Shown here: piece by piece, positions 18,045 through 26,291 of the stretch | How positions within the stretch are numbered: position 1 is the first letter of the stretch | Layout of the letters: each line of letters starts with the position of its first letter | Source of the DNA: Neobacillus sp. FSL H8-0543 | Lineage (GTDB): Bacteria > Bacillota > Bacilli > Bacillales > Cytobacillaceae | DNA length: 64,000 bases | Assembly: GCF_038592905.1 (NCBI RefSeq) | Contig: NZ_CP151943.1 | Location: 2,110,501 to 2,174,500, forward strand | Reading direction: 5' to 3' | Translations under genes and position numbers: made by a program | Notes under the pieces: model-generated | Seen by the model: the letters and a program-made list of their open reading frames with translations, nothing else | What the model was told of the DNA's origin: nothing | Database searches by the model: none

Positions 18045-18402
18045 TTCACCCATTATTACAAAGCCGCCTCTCGACAAACTTCTCTCCTCAAAAGTCACCC
18101 AAACCCCTCTATACCAGCAAAAACAGCAAAACCAATCAAACGTTTGATTAGCAAAAATTCCACTAACTAATCGTTTGATTAAATACATGCAAACCCTTTT
18201 ATTTAAACGACACAGCCAGTTTGTTAGAAAATTTTCTGTCGATGATAGGCCTCAACCTTCGCTAACTATCTTCAATATTTATTTATAAAAACTAGTAACC
18301 TTCAAAAGCCGACACGTTTTAATACTAATCAAACGTTTGGTTAAATCCACCCCAATCACCGATAAACAAAGGATTTCTATTATGAAAATACGTCGAAATC
18401 TG
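18045..18402. repeat. 360-bp palindrome-bearing repeat, copy R3
   Basis: Full copy. Palindromes AATCAAACGTTTGATTAG, TAATCGTTTGATTA and AATCAAACGTTTGGTTAA. Also carries CTCGACAAAC near the left end, CTGTCGATGATAGG in the middle and CGTCGAAATC at the right end, which resemble one-mismatch Spo0A boxes. Confidence 0.85.
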
Positions 18403-18560
18403 TACTGTGTGGAGACGCATTCTTACCCTGAAATCTCAAGTACTAGAGTAAAGCTACATATTCAAATTACCAACAGAATGTTCCTGGTCTAGTAACCCAA
18501 ATCTTACGATTTGGATGAAAGTTATGTATGCAAGGAGTAGTAGTAAGAAGAAATAGTATG

Positions 18561-18588
18561 TGTTCTGGCACCGTAAGGTGCCAGAACA
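18561..18588. repeat. Perfect 12-bp hairpin with GTAA loop (REP-like)
   Basis: TGTTCTGGCACC GTAA GGTGCCAGAACA. There is no T run, so it is not a standard terminator. It resembles a REP hairpin; CCAGAACCGTCACC follows at about 18639. Confidence 0.6.
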
Positions 18589-18693
18589 CAGTGCTTAATT
18601 CCTCAAACCGTTCTCTTTCACTATAAGAAAGAGGCCACCAGAACCGTCACCCTGGCCACCCCTGATCCCCCTCTAAACTATTTTTTCTCCCAA

Positions 18694-18732
18694 CCTGTCC
18701 TTTTCACCTACTTTTATGTATATAGAAGGTGA
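18694..18732 (+). promoter_or_regulatory. 39-bp upstream element shared with the replication module
   Basis: Matches 34697-34735 at 32 of 39 positions without gaps: CCTGTCCTTTTC, then CTTTT, then TATATA, then AGGTGA. It lies directly before the DUF1659 ribosome binding site. Possibly a shared promoter or operator. Confidence 0.5.
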
Positions 18733-18747
18733 AAGGAGGTGATTGAA

Positions 18748-18966
18748 ATGGCAGAAACACTTTTAGCAGAGTCGAAGTTGCGTTTGGTTTTCCAGGCAGG
18801 GATTGATGAAGATGGCAAGCCAATCCTAAAAGCCAAGACCTTTGGCAACGTCAACAAAGCAGTAACAGCGGATCAGCTTTACCAGGTTACACAGGCAGTC
18901 GTAAGTTTGTCCGCCGACGAACTTAGCGGCGCGCAACGTATGGACAGCTTAGATCTTTTGGCGTAA
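18748..18966 (+). CDS. DUF1659 domain protein
   Basis: 72 residues, typical for DUF1659 (AESKLRLVFQAGIDEDGKP, then AKTFGNVN, then LYQVTQAVVSL). Function unknown; in Bacillus it is usually next to a DUF2922 gene, as here. The ATG at 18748 is preceded by AAAGGAGGTGATT, a near-perfect ribosome binding site, so expression is probably strong. First of three small genes up to 19425. Confidence 0.9.
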   Translation: MAETLLAESKLRLVFQAGIDEDGKPILKAKTFGNVNKAVTADQLYQVTQAVVSLSADELSGAQRMDSLDLLA

Positions 18967-19003
18967 TGGTAGAAGAAATCTCAAATGATAGGAGGTGAAA
19001 ACA

Positions 19004-19222
19004 ATGGCAAAAACACTAGAATTGCAGTTTGTGACCGAGGGTGGGAACAACGCTAGACTTACAGTGGATAACCCGAAGGAACCGATTGAGGAAGCTGTCG
19101 TTAAACAAGCGATGGAAGCGATTATCGCAGCTGAAGTATTCTTCACATCTGGCGGTAAATTCGTCACCGCCAAAGGAGCACGAGTCATCGAACGTAACGT
19201 AACCGATTATGAACTAGTTTAA
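19004..19222 (+). CDS. DUF2922 domain protein
   Basis: 72 residues, DUF2922 (LELQFVTEGGNNARLTVDNP, EEAVVKQAMEAII, GARVIERNVTDYEL). Function unknown. Same size and partner order as in many Bacillus genomes. The ATG at 19004 sits 7 bases after AGGAGGTG. A strong terminator follows directly. Confidence 0.9.
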   Translation: MAKTLELQFVTEGGNNARLTVDNPKEPIEEAVVKQAMEAIIAAEVFFTSGGKFVTAKGARVIERNVTDYELV

Positions 19223-19229
19223 TAGGGTC

Positions 19230-19266
19230 AGAGACCGGATTCAGTGATGAAGCCGGTCTCTTTCTA
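19230..19266 (+). terminator. Terminator between DUF2922 and YvrJ genes
   Basis: AGAGACCGG (19230-19238) pairs with CCGGTCTCT (19253-19261), then TTTCT. It may attenuate transcription into the YvrJ gene 25 bases on. Confidence 0.75.
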
Positions 19267-19290
19267 CACTAGAAGAAAGGAGAAAAACAT

Positions 19291-19425
19291 ATGGAGCAAA
19301 TCATTCCCTTCATTAGTGAAGTCGGATTCCCAATCGTTGTGACGCTCTACTTGCTGCATCGAATTGAATCAAAACTCGATGTCGTCGTCCAATCGATTCA
19401 GAATCTGCCTGAGCGGATGAAATGA
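19291..19425 (+). CDS. YvrJ family small membrane protein
   Basis: 44 residues: an N-terminal hydrophobic segment (IIPFISEVGFPIVVTLYLL), then a charged amphipathic tail (HRIESKLDVVVQSIQNLP). This is the YvrJ family pattern, a single-pass mini-protein also found near phage holin-like genes. AGAAAGGAG precedes the ATG. It follows the DUF1659/DUF2922 pair, a usual association. Function unknown. Confidence 0.85.
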   Translation: MEQIIPFISEVGFPIVVTLYLLHRIESKLDVVVQSIQNLPERMK

Positions 19426-19429
19426 AAGT

Positions 19430-19499
19430 AGTCGAAGTTAAGGGGTTTTGCACTAACCACTGGTGACACAGACTAGTTGAAATCCCCTGTTCTTCGACT
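19430..19499. other. Long stem-loop after the YvrJ gene
   Basis: AGTCGAAG (19430) pairs with CTTCGACT (19492), and AGGGG(T)TTT (19441) with AAATCCCCT (19480). The loop is about 30 bases. No T run. It could be a structured RNA, a processing site or a remnant of a small mobile element. Confidence 0.5.
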
Positions 19500-19544
19500 G
19501 GAAGGCTTACATGGGTCATCCATTAGCTGCGGATTTCCAAACTA

Positions 19545-19906
19545 CTTTTCACCCATTATTACAAAATCGCCTCTCGACAAATTTCTTTCCTCAAAAGTCA
19601 CTCAAACCCCTCCATAACAGCAATAACAGCAAATCCAATCAAACGTTTGATTAGCGGAGAATATACTAACTAATCGTTTGAATAAATACGTCCAAAACCC
19701 TTTATTTAAACGAACACAGCCCAGTTCGTTAGAAAATTTTCTGTCGATGATAGGCCACAATCTTCGATAAACTTCTTCAATATTAATTTATAAAAACTCT
19801 TAACCTACAAAAACTAGCACGTTTTGATACTACACAAACGATTGATTAAAACTACACTCACCACTGATAAATAAAGAGTTTCTATTAGAAAATGCGTCGA
19901 AATATG
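19545..19906. repeat. 360-bp palindrome-bearing repeat, copy R4
   Basis: Full copy with AATCAAACGTTTGATTAG, TAATCGTTTGAATA and CAAACGATTGATTAAA. Ends in AATGCGTCGAAA. Confidence 0.85.
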
Positions 19907-20162
19907 ACACCCCCGATAGATAGCGACATTCCTTTAACTAATCACAAAAAGTTTGATAAAACATGAGAAAAAAGCCACCAGAACTGGCCCCTTGGTTCCC
20001 AAACATTTCTGATATATATCTCTTACTTCAAAGCACATACATTGTGTGTGTGTGCATATTCTCCTATCATTTTTAAAAAAATCTGTGTGCACACGTTTAA
20101 GAAAAGAAATAATGGAAATGACTTTAGTGTAGATGGAGAAAAGTCTCAGGAGGTGGTGCTAT

Positions 20163-20828
20163 ATGCTCACAGTAATCCTCTCACCTGCAGCCGTTGCTTA
20201 TGCGTTACGTGTGTCACCAGAAACAATCAGGCGAGCCATACGTGAGGGCGAGCTAAAAGCTGAATATTCACCCCAAGGTTATCACCTCAAACTAGAAGAC
20301 GTACAGGAATTTTCAGCAGAAAAAGGGGTAGATCTGAACTTAGATGATCTTAAGGTTTATAACAATTTACCAAACAAAACCATTGCTGGCCAATCCTATT
20401 CTTCCAATCGAAAAAACACATCAAAATTAAGAAAAAAAACATCTTTAAGTAAAGATAAAAAAGACAGCGTGGTAACATCAATCCAAAATAACCCTGGGGT
20501 TATGATTGGAACCCTTCTGGGCACAGAACTTGCACGATTGAGTACCAAATTACAACTTGATTTGAAAAACCCAAATGTTATTGTCAGCCTGGGAGACTTC
20601 ATTGGCTCGACTCTATCACAAATGCTAAAGATTCTAAAAGATGGGGAGATTACTTCCGAAGATAACAATAATTCAAGCCCATTTTTAATAGTGGCAAACA
20701 CGGTAACTAGATTTACCCATGAAGCAGCAGACCCCTCTAAAATAAGTCATGAGGAATTGATTGAATGCACAACAAAAGCATTAAATCAGGCCCTAAGGAA
20801 CCTATACTACAAAGGAAATACTAGTTGA
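20163..20828 (+). CDS. Helix-turn-helix protein of unknown function
   Basis: 221 residues. The first 50 are an excisionase/MerR-like HTH (LSPAAVAYALRVSPETIRRA, then IREGELKAEYS, then YHLKLEDVQEF). A basic Ser/Lys linker covers about 70-105, followed by a helical domain (GVMIGTLLGTELARLSTKLQ, then ALNQALRNLYYKG) that I do not recognise. The ATG at 20163 sits 6 bases after AGGAGGTGG. It lies between two repeat copies and upstream of a hydrophobic small protein, so it could be that gene's regulator. Confidence 0.75.
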   Translation: MLTVILSPAAVAYALRVSPETIRRAIREGELKAEYSPQGYHLKLEDVQEFSAEKGVDLNLDDLKVYNNLPNKTIAGQSYSSNRKNTSKLRKKTSLSKDKKDSVVTSIQNNPGVMIGTLLGTELARLSTKLQLDLKNPNVIVSLGDFIGSTLSQMLKILKDGEITSEDNNNSSPFLIVANTVTRFTHEAADPSKISHEELIECTTKALNQALRNLYYKGNTS

Positions 20829-20894
20829 ACATAGCTCTATTTGTAAGCCATTCACTTTTGGTGATTTACTACACTTGAAAGGAGGTGATAAAAA

Positions 20895-20927
20895 ATGATG
20901 AGATTTTTAGTCATTTGGGATCCATAG
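20895..20927 (+). CDS. Possible 10-residue peptide (MMRFLVIWDP)
   Basis: A perfect AGGAGGTGAT ribosome binding site is followed by ATGATG and only ten codons before TAG. Either a very short peptide (leader or signal type) or the start of a lost gene. Nothing coding follows in frame. Confidence 0.35.
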   Translation: MMRFLVIWDP

Positions 20928-21030
20928 CTTAACGGACGGAAGCCAAATTAATTGAATGAAGTGCTTGCTAAATCTATCTATCTTGCGGATACTTTGGCAT
21001 TCTCCACAGTCGCTTCTGATTAAAGAATAT

Positions 21031-21055
21031 AAAAAAAGCTATCCAAAAGGATAGC
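21031..21055 (-). terminator. Hairpin with minus-strand T run
   Basis: GCTATCC AAAA GGATAGC (21038-21055), preceded by A7, which reads as T7 on the minus strand. No minus-strand gene is seen upstream of it, so its job is unclear. Confidence 0.45.
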
Positions 21056-21203
21056 CAAAGAAAAAAGTATTGTTACTCTTATTATGAACATTGGGGGGCT
21101 ATTTATACCTTCTTAAAATCAGAAAGGCTTTAGTCCCTAGTATTCAAAAGAAACGAAGTACCTTTTAAACCAAAATCATATAAATATTTGGAGGATGATT
21201 ACG

Positions 21204-21515
21204 ATGCTAATTCTTCTAGCACCCATTTTAACAACTACAGTCAGTTCCTTAATGTCTGCAGGAGCCTTGGCAGCAACTACGGCAGCTGCAGCAACTTCGA
21301 CCGCGGTGGCTTCTTCCATTCCAATACTGGGATCTGCCGTCGCCGGCCTCACAACTGCAACTGGGACAGCAATCGGCACAGCTGCAGGAGCAGTAGCAAC
21401 CTCGGCAGGATTAGCAAATGCAGCTTCACTGGGGGGCATTGTCGGAGGAAGTACAACTACCGCTGGCAACCTTGCAGCCTTAAGGTCAGCAGGTAAAATA
21501 GTTTTTGAAAAATAA
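21204..21515 (+). CDS. Small hydrophobic Ala/Gly/Thr-rich protein
   Basis: 103 residues, almost entirely A, G, T, S, L, V and I until a charged end (LRSAGKIVFEK). The N-terminus (MLILLAPILTTTV) is hydrophobic. Repeated SAG, ATGTAIGTAAGA and GLANAAS stretches suggest tightly packed small-residue helices, as in pore-forming peptides or membrane assemblies. The ATG at 21204 fits GGAGG at 21190; an ATG at 21195 is too close. A clear terminator follows, so it is probably a real gene. Bacteriocin-like, holin-like or structural roles are all possible; I do not recognise the family. Confidence 0.65.
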   Translation: MLILLAPILTTTVSSLMSAGALAATTAAAATSTAVASSIPILGSAVAGLTTATGTAIGTAAGAVATSAGLANAASLGGIVGGSTTTAGNLAALRSAGKIVFEK

Positions 21516-21524
21516 TACGGTAGT

Positions 21525-21556
21525 GCCAAGGCAAGTCTCCATTGCCTTGGCTTTTT
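21525..21556 (+). terminator. Strong rho-independent terminator
   Basis: GCCAAGGCAA (21525-21534) pairs with TTGCCTTGGC (21542-21551), followed by TTTTT. Confidence 0.9.
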
Positions 21557-21684
21557 ATCAAACCGACTCAGTACAAAATAAGGACATTACTTAAATATTA
21601 TTATGGAGTCCAGTTTATTTTAGGCTAGTTGGCCCCCTATTCTTCAACCTTATCTGGTTATCCATAAGCATAGAATCCAAGACA

Positions 21685-22045
21685 CTTTTCACCCGTTATT
21701 ACAAGACTTGCACTCGACAAACTTCTCTCCTCAAAAATCACCAAAACCCCTCTACAACAGCACAAACACCAAATCCAATCAAACGTTTGATTAGTGGAAA
21801 ATAGACTAACTAATCGATTGATTAGATATATGCAAAACCCTTTAATTAAACGAACTCAGTCCAGTTTGATAGAAAAATCCCTGTCGATGATAGGTCTCAA
21901 TCTTCGATAACGATCTTCAATATTTATCTATAAAAACTAGTAACCCACAAAAATCAGCACGTTTTGATACTACACAAACGATTGATTAAAACCAGCCCAA
22001 CCATTGATAAATAGAGAGTTTCTATTAGAAAATGTGTCGAATCAT
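21685..22045. repeat. 360-bp palindrome-bearing repeat, copy R5
   Basis: Full copy with AATCAAACGTTTGATTAG, TAATCGATTGATTA and CAAACGATTGATTAAA. Confidence 0.85.
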
Positions 22046-22300
22046 GTCCCCCTATACAGGGGACATTCTTCTAACACATCACTCAATGTTCAATGAAACA
22101 AATATGAAGTCTCCCTGCATTTCATCTTGCCCCACTGGCCCCAAATCTTACGATGTGGATTATTTGTGTGAACCATCCTTTTGCTTCCTACGGTGCGGGG
22201 TGGTTTTCCTGTTTTCTAGTACGTTTATTAGAAAGAAATAGCTATGTAGCCATGGCCATGGGGACGGTTATTATGGGGGGAAATCGGAAGCTTTGCCCGC
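22046..22300. other. Gene-free stretch with REP-like motif
   Basis: No gene supported. It has ATGGGGACGGTTATTATGG near 22258 and a short match to the 18500 region (CCAAATCTTACGAT). Confidence 0.4.
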
Positions 22301-22348
22301 AAAAAGGCACAACTAGCGGATATTGCTAGTTGTGCCTAAGGTCTTTTT
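22301..22348 (-). terminator. Bidirectional terminator of the sigma-54 operon
   Basis: AGGCACAACTAGC (22305-22317) pairs with GCTAGTTGTGCCT (22325-22337). On the minus strand the stem is followed by TTTTT, on the plus strand by a T6 run a few bases later. It lies about 100 bases after the permease stop. Confidence 0.85.
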
Positions 22349-22447
22349 TGTGCCACAAAACTATTCGCAAAATTTTTGATTGCCCGAGAAGAATGAAGTC
22401 GCGGTCCCTGGTCTATGGGATTTCAATCACCCGCAATTCTTATTTTG

Positions 22448-23989
22448 TTATCCTAACAAATAGGTAACAAGATAAAATCCAATACATAAGGCAACAACAA
22501 TGCCTAACTTAGTTGCAAAACTTTTAAACTCTCGATCTAGTTCTTTCTTTTCTTCTTCAGTTGGCTCTGGGATTTCTTTTTTGGCCGTTTCGAAAAGCTC
22601 GGATTTTTCTCTCTCTTCTTTCCCATATGGCAACCTCGTCCATATTAAATAAAAGACCGCAGCTAACCCTAGCCATACAACACTTCCAATAATGACATTC
22701 AAAGGAAGACTCGTCATCATCCAGATGGTAAAACCTAAAACGAGTAAGGGTAAGACAGGTCCTAACGGAGTCTTAAAGGGCCTTTTTACTTCAGGTCTTG
22801 TATATCGAGCCACGATGTGAGTAATGGACATAAATCCATAAAGAAACAAAAACATAAATGCAGTATATTGTGCAATGAAAAGTAAGTTATTTGTAACCAA
22901 TAATAAGATTGCCCCTATACCTGCAACCCATACGGCCAAGCCTGGTGTTTTTCGAGTTGAAAGCTTTCCAAATACCTTAGGAAGATATCCATTTCTCCCT
23001 AATGCATAATAGATTCGTGATGAACCTGTTAATAGAGGGTTAACGGTTGAAAAGTTACCCATAAATTCCGCAATCATAAATAGCAAAAATACTAAGGTTC
23101 CTACACCAGCTGTTTGCAATGCAAGCGCAAACGGCGCACCTGCATCTCTTAAGATGGTGACATCCGGCAAAATACCAACAACTACCCATTGCATAGTCGT
23201 AGTAATGGAAAATACGACAAATGGAACAAGGATTAATGCGCGTGGAATTGTTATGGTTGGGAACTTGACTTCCTCTGCCATCGTTCCAATCACTTCCTGC
23301 CCTGCATACGCCCACCAAATAAGAGTTACAGCCATTACAAATGTACTGCTATCAAACCACTCAGGGATAAAGGGATGATAGTTACTTGGCTCTAGAGATC
23401 CAAAGGATACAAAGAGAATCGAAACAAATGCAGCTCCCCACATTGTTAACATGATTACTTTTTGAGAAATGGCTACATCTTTTGTTTTATGCCAGTTTAT
23501 AACGGTATAAATAAGGATTAATATGGAAGCAATGATAGCCGTTACTGTATAAGGAGCTTCACCGGAGACCATTACATTCCAAATTCCCAGATAATCAAGT
23601 GTGCTTAATAAATAGTTGGCAAAAGCTAAAGCTTCAGCTCCAACAGCAAAGTATCCAGCAAGAATGGCCGTTGCAATAATAAATCCGAAGAATGGACCCA
23701 ATTTTCCCCAAGATTCATAGGCATAAGCATAACTTCCTCCAGAAAAAGGAAACATGGCTGCTAACTCGGCATATACCAGAGATGTCAAAAGGGCGATAAC
23801 CAAGGCGACAAAATTTCCACCTAATAACATTGGTCCAAGAAATCCTACTGCATTCGTTGATACAGTAAATAGCCCAACCCCGATAACAAGCCCTGCACTC
23901 ATCATAATTGTCGTCGCCAAGTTAAAATTTCTCTCTAGTTTATTTACATTTTTGCTTGTTGGAGTATTGATCCCCTTTTCAATTTCCAT
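22448..23989 (-). CDS. APC-family amino acid/polyamine permease
   Basis: About 513 residues with twelve or so hydrophobic segments. The first helix carries the APC ligand-binding motif (SAGLVIGVGLF) and FPFSGGSYAYAYESWGK is typical. The long charged C-terminal tail holds one more hydrophobic segment. The ATG at 23989 is preferred because GGGGGAAGG is just upstream. Last gene of the gamma-glutamylation operon; it likely imports the amine or amino acid that the operon degrades, as PuuP does. Confidence 0.88.
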   Translation of the reverse strand: MEIEKGINTPTSKNVNKLERNFNLATTIMMSAGLVIGVGLFTVSTNAVGFLGPMLLGGNFVALVIALLTSLVYAELAAMFPFSGGSYAYAYESWGKLGPFFGFIIATAILAGYFAVGAEALAFANYLLSTLDYLGIWNVMVSGEAPYTVTAIIASILILIYTVINWHKTKDVAISQKVIMLTMWGAAFVSILFVSFGSLEPSNYHPFIPEWFDSSTFVMAVTLIWWAYAGQEVIGTMAEEVKFPTITIPRALILVPFVVFSITTTMQWVVVGILPDVTILRDAGAPFALALQTAGVGTLVFLLFMIAEFMGNFSTVNPLLTGSSRIYYALGRNGYLPKVFGKLSTRKTPGLAVWVAGIGAILLLVTNNLLFIAQYTAFMFLFLYGFMSITHIVARYTRPEVKRPFKTPLGPVLPLLVLGFTIWMMTSLPLNVIIGSVVWLGLAAVFYLIWTRLPYGKEEREKSELFETAKKEIPEPTEEEKKELDREFKSFATKLGIVVALCIGFYLVTYLLG

Positions 23990-24034
23990 TAACCTTCCCC
24001 CTTCCTTCATCTTTACGTTTTTTTTATACAAGAA

Positions 24035-24769
24035 TCACTTTTTCACAGAAATTCTTGAGCATGCCCTAATGAATTCTAAAAACAACCTATTCATAAGTGA
24101 ATTAGATTTAGACATAAACTCAGGGTGGAATTGTACCCCCAAAACAAATGGGTGAGAATGATGTTCAACAGCTTCAATTACCCCATCGATTGAAGTTGCT
24201 ACAACGTTTAACCCCTCCGCCAACCGGTTAATAGACTGATGATGAAAACTATTAACTCTTACAGATTCTTTTCCCCAAATTCGAAAAAGGTTACTATCTT
24301 TCTTGACCTTTATGGAATGTGTATCTTCATTCAGTTGCCGTCCCTTCTGAAAATGCTGAATCGGTTCCTTTACCTGGCTTTGAATATCCTGATAAAGGGT
24401 ACCTCCTAAGGCTACATTAAGTACTTGCGTCCCTCTACACACTGTCAGTATGGGAAGTTTGTTTTTTACTGCGTCGTTGGCTAAAGCTATTTCCACCTCA
24501 TCCCTCTGGGGAATCGTATCCCCCAGACGAATATGCGGCTCCTGTCCATAAAATTTAGGATGTACATCTTCACCACCTGTAAGAATAAGTCCATCACATA
24601 ACTTCAATGCTTCAAGTGCTAGATTTCGATCATGACTGGGGATAATGATGGGTAATCCTCCATTGGCAGAAACGGAGGCAGTAAAATCCTGATGGACATA
24701 AGAACCTTCTGTATAGTAGTTATGATGGACATAACCTGCAGCTATTCCGATTACAGGTTTTCGATTCAA
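24035..24769 (-). CDS. Gamma-glutamyl-amino-acid hydrolase (PuuD-like, class I glutamine amidotransferase fold)
   Basis: 244 residues, peptidase C26. The catalytic Cys lies in LTVCRGTQVLNVALGG and the His in GVQFHPEF. The N-terminal GIAAGY is usual for the family. PuuD splits gamma-glutamyl-GABA into glutamate and GABA; relatives split other gamma-glutamyl amides. TTG start behind AGGAGGT. It sits between the aldehyde dehydrogenase and permease genes, so it should catalyse the last, glutamate-releasing step. Confidence 0.9.
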   Translation of the reverse strand: MNRKPVIGIAAGYVHHNYYTEGSYVHQDFTASVSANGGLPIIIPSHDRNLALEALKLCDGLILTGGEDVHPKFYGQEPHIRLGDTIPQRDEVEIALANDAVKNKLPILTVCRGTQVLNVALGGTLYQDIQSQVKEPIQHFQKGRQLNEDTHSIKVKKDSNLFRIWGKESVRVNSFHHQSINRLAEGLNVVATSIDGVIEAVEHHSHPFVLGVQFHPEFMSKSNSLMNRLFLEFIRACSRISVKK

Positions 24770-24817
24770 CTTGCCTACCTCCTAGTAATCTTATAAATTA
24801 GGGTTCTTCCACAATCC

Positions 24818-26269
24818 CTAATAACTTAAGGCAACATATTTTAATTCAAGGTACTCCGTTAACCCGTGATGCCCGCCTTCTTTTCCAATCCCACTTTCTT
24901 TCACCCCTCCAAATGGAGATTGCACATATGCAAGTGAAGTACCGTTGACCCCAATACCCCCAGCTTCCAACCCATCGATTAAACGATAGATTCTAGAGAT
25001 ATCTTGGGAAAAGAAATAGGCCGCTAATCCATAGGATGTATCATTACTTTTGGCTACTACTTCAAGCTCATTCTCAAACGTTAAAATCGGAGCAACAGGA
25101 CCAAATATTTCTTCCTTAATAATAGACATTTCTTCTGTTAAGTTTGTTAAGACCGTTGGAGCATAAAAATTCCCTTCAGAAAAGTCACCCTCTGTTAATC
25201 GGCGCCCGCCCGCTAAAACCTTTGCTCCACTTGCATGGGCATCTTCTACAAGACGCTCTACTTTATCAAGATAACTTTTGGCCACAAGCGGACCAATTTG
25301 AACGTCAGGATCGAAACCATTCCCTACTTTTAACTGGTTAACTTTTTCCGTAAATTTCTCAGAAAACTCAGCCTCGATACTCTCATGTACATAAATCCGA
25401 TTGATTCCGTTACAAACCTGGCCCGAGTTTTCAAACTTATTGTTGAAGATTGCTTCCACCGCTTTATCCACATCCGCATCAGGAAAAACAATGGCCGGAC
25501 AGTTCCCACCCAACTCTAGTGATAATCGCTTCATCGTGCTGGCTGCCTCCTGCATAATTTGTTTCCCGACAGCAGTTGAGCCTGTAAAGGAAATTTTTCG
25601 TACCCTAGCATCTTCGATAAGAACTTTCCCGACTACATCTTCATCGCCAATAACAAGGTTTGCCACCCCAGCAGGTATGCCCGTTTCCATTAAATATTGA
25701 ATAAGGGCCACCGACGTTCTCGGCGTTTCCGGTGCAGGTTTTAAAACAAACGTGCAGCCAGCAGCTAAAGCGGCAGCTGTTTTTCTAATCACAGTACCAG
25801 CTGGCATATTTGTAGGTGTGATCAGTCCGACAACCCCTACAGGCTGTTTCATAACCATTAGCTTTTGGTCTATGTTAGATGCGGGAAGGATTTCGCCATA
25901 GGCTCTTTTTCCTTCCTCTGCATACCAGCGAATAATCAGAGCCGAACCGAATATTTCTCCCAAAGCTTCGTTGATTGGTTTTCCTTGCTCCTCCACAATG
26001 ATTTCAGCCAACTTTTTCTGATGCAATAGTAAGGAATCAGCCCATTGCATTAAGTAGGCAGCACGACTCTCTGCAGGCAGTTTTGCCCAGCCTTTAAATG
26101 CTGACTCAGCAGACTGTAACGCCCAAAGAGTCTGTTCTTTAGTAGCACGGGGAACGATTCCAATCACCTTGCCAGTGGCTGGATTGATTACGTCCATCGT
26201 CTCATTGCCTTCAACCTTTTCACCATTGATCCACATATAATTTAATCTATTAAGCTTAGTCGCTTCCAT
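24818..26269 (-). CDS. NAD(P)-dependent aldehyde dehydrogenase (SSADH/PuuC-like)
   Basis: About 483 residues. The catalytic Glu is in LELGGNCP and the Cys in NSGQVCNGINR; FTGSTAVGK binds the cofactor. Closest to the succinate-semialdehyde and gamma-glutamyl-aminobutyraldehyde dehydrogenase groups. A TTG at 26305 that overlaps the upstream synthetase gene is an alternative start with a fair AAGGAAG site; the ATG at 26269 was chosen with GAGGG upstream. It should oxidise the gamma-glutamylated aldehyde to the acid. Confidence 0.9.
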   Translation of the reverse strand: MEATKLNRLNYMWINGEKVEGNETMDVINPATGKVIGIVPRATKEQTLWALQSAESAFKGWAKLPAESRAAYLMQWADSLLLHQKKLAEIIVEEQGKPINEALGEIFGSALIIRWYAEEGKRAYGEILPASNIDQKLMVMKQPVGVVGLITPTNMPAGTVIRKTAAALAAGCTFVLKPAPETPRTSVALIQYLMETGIPAGVANLVIGDEDVVGKVLIEDARVRKISFTGSTAVGKQIMQEAASTMKRLSLELGGNCPAIVFPDADVDKAVEAIFNNKFENSGQVCNGINRIYVHESIEAEFSEKFTEKVNQLKVGNGFDPDVQIGPLVAKSYLDKVERLVEDAHASGAKVLAGGRRLTEGDFSEGNFYAPTVLTNLTEEMSIIKEEIFGPVAPILTFENELEVVAKSNDTSYGLAAYFFSQDISRIYRLIDGLEAGGIGVNGTSLAYVQSPFGGVKESGIGKEGGHHGLTEYLELKYVALSY

Positions 26270-26291
26270 TCTCTTTTCCCTCACTTCTTTG

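Noticed and set aside
18566..18581. Second sigma-54 promoter (TGGCACC)
   Set aside because: It is one arm of a perfect hairpin; no TTGCA lies at the right distance.
21176..21529. 117-codon minus-strand frame opposite the hydrophobic protein
   Set aside because: A shadow of the Ala/Thr-rich gene. Only the plus-strand frame has both a ribosome binding site and a terminator.
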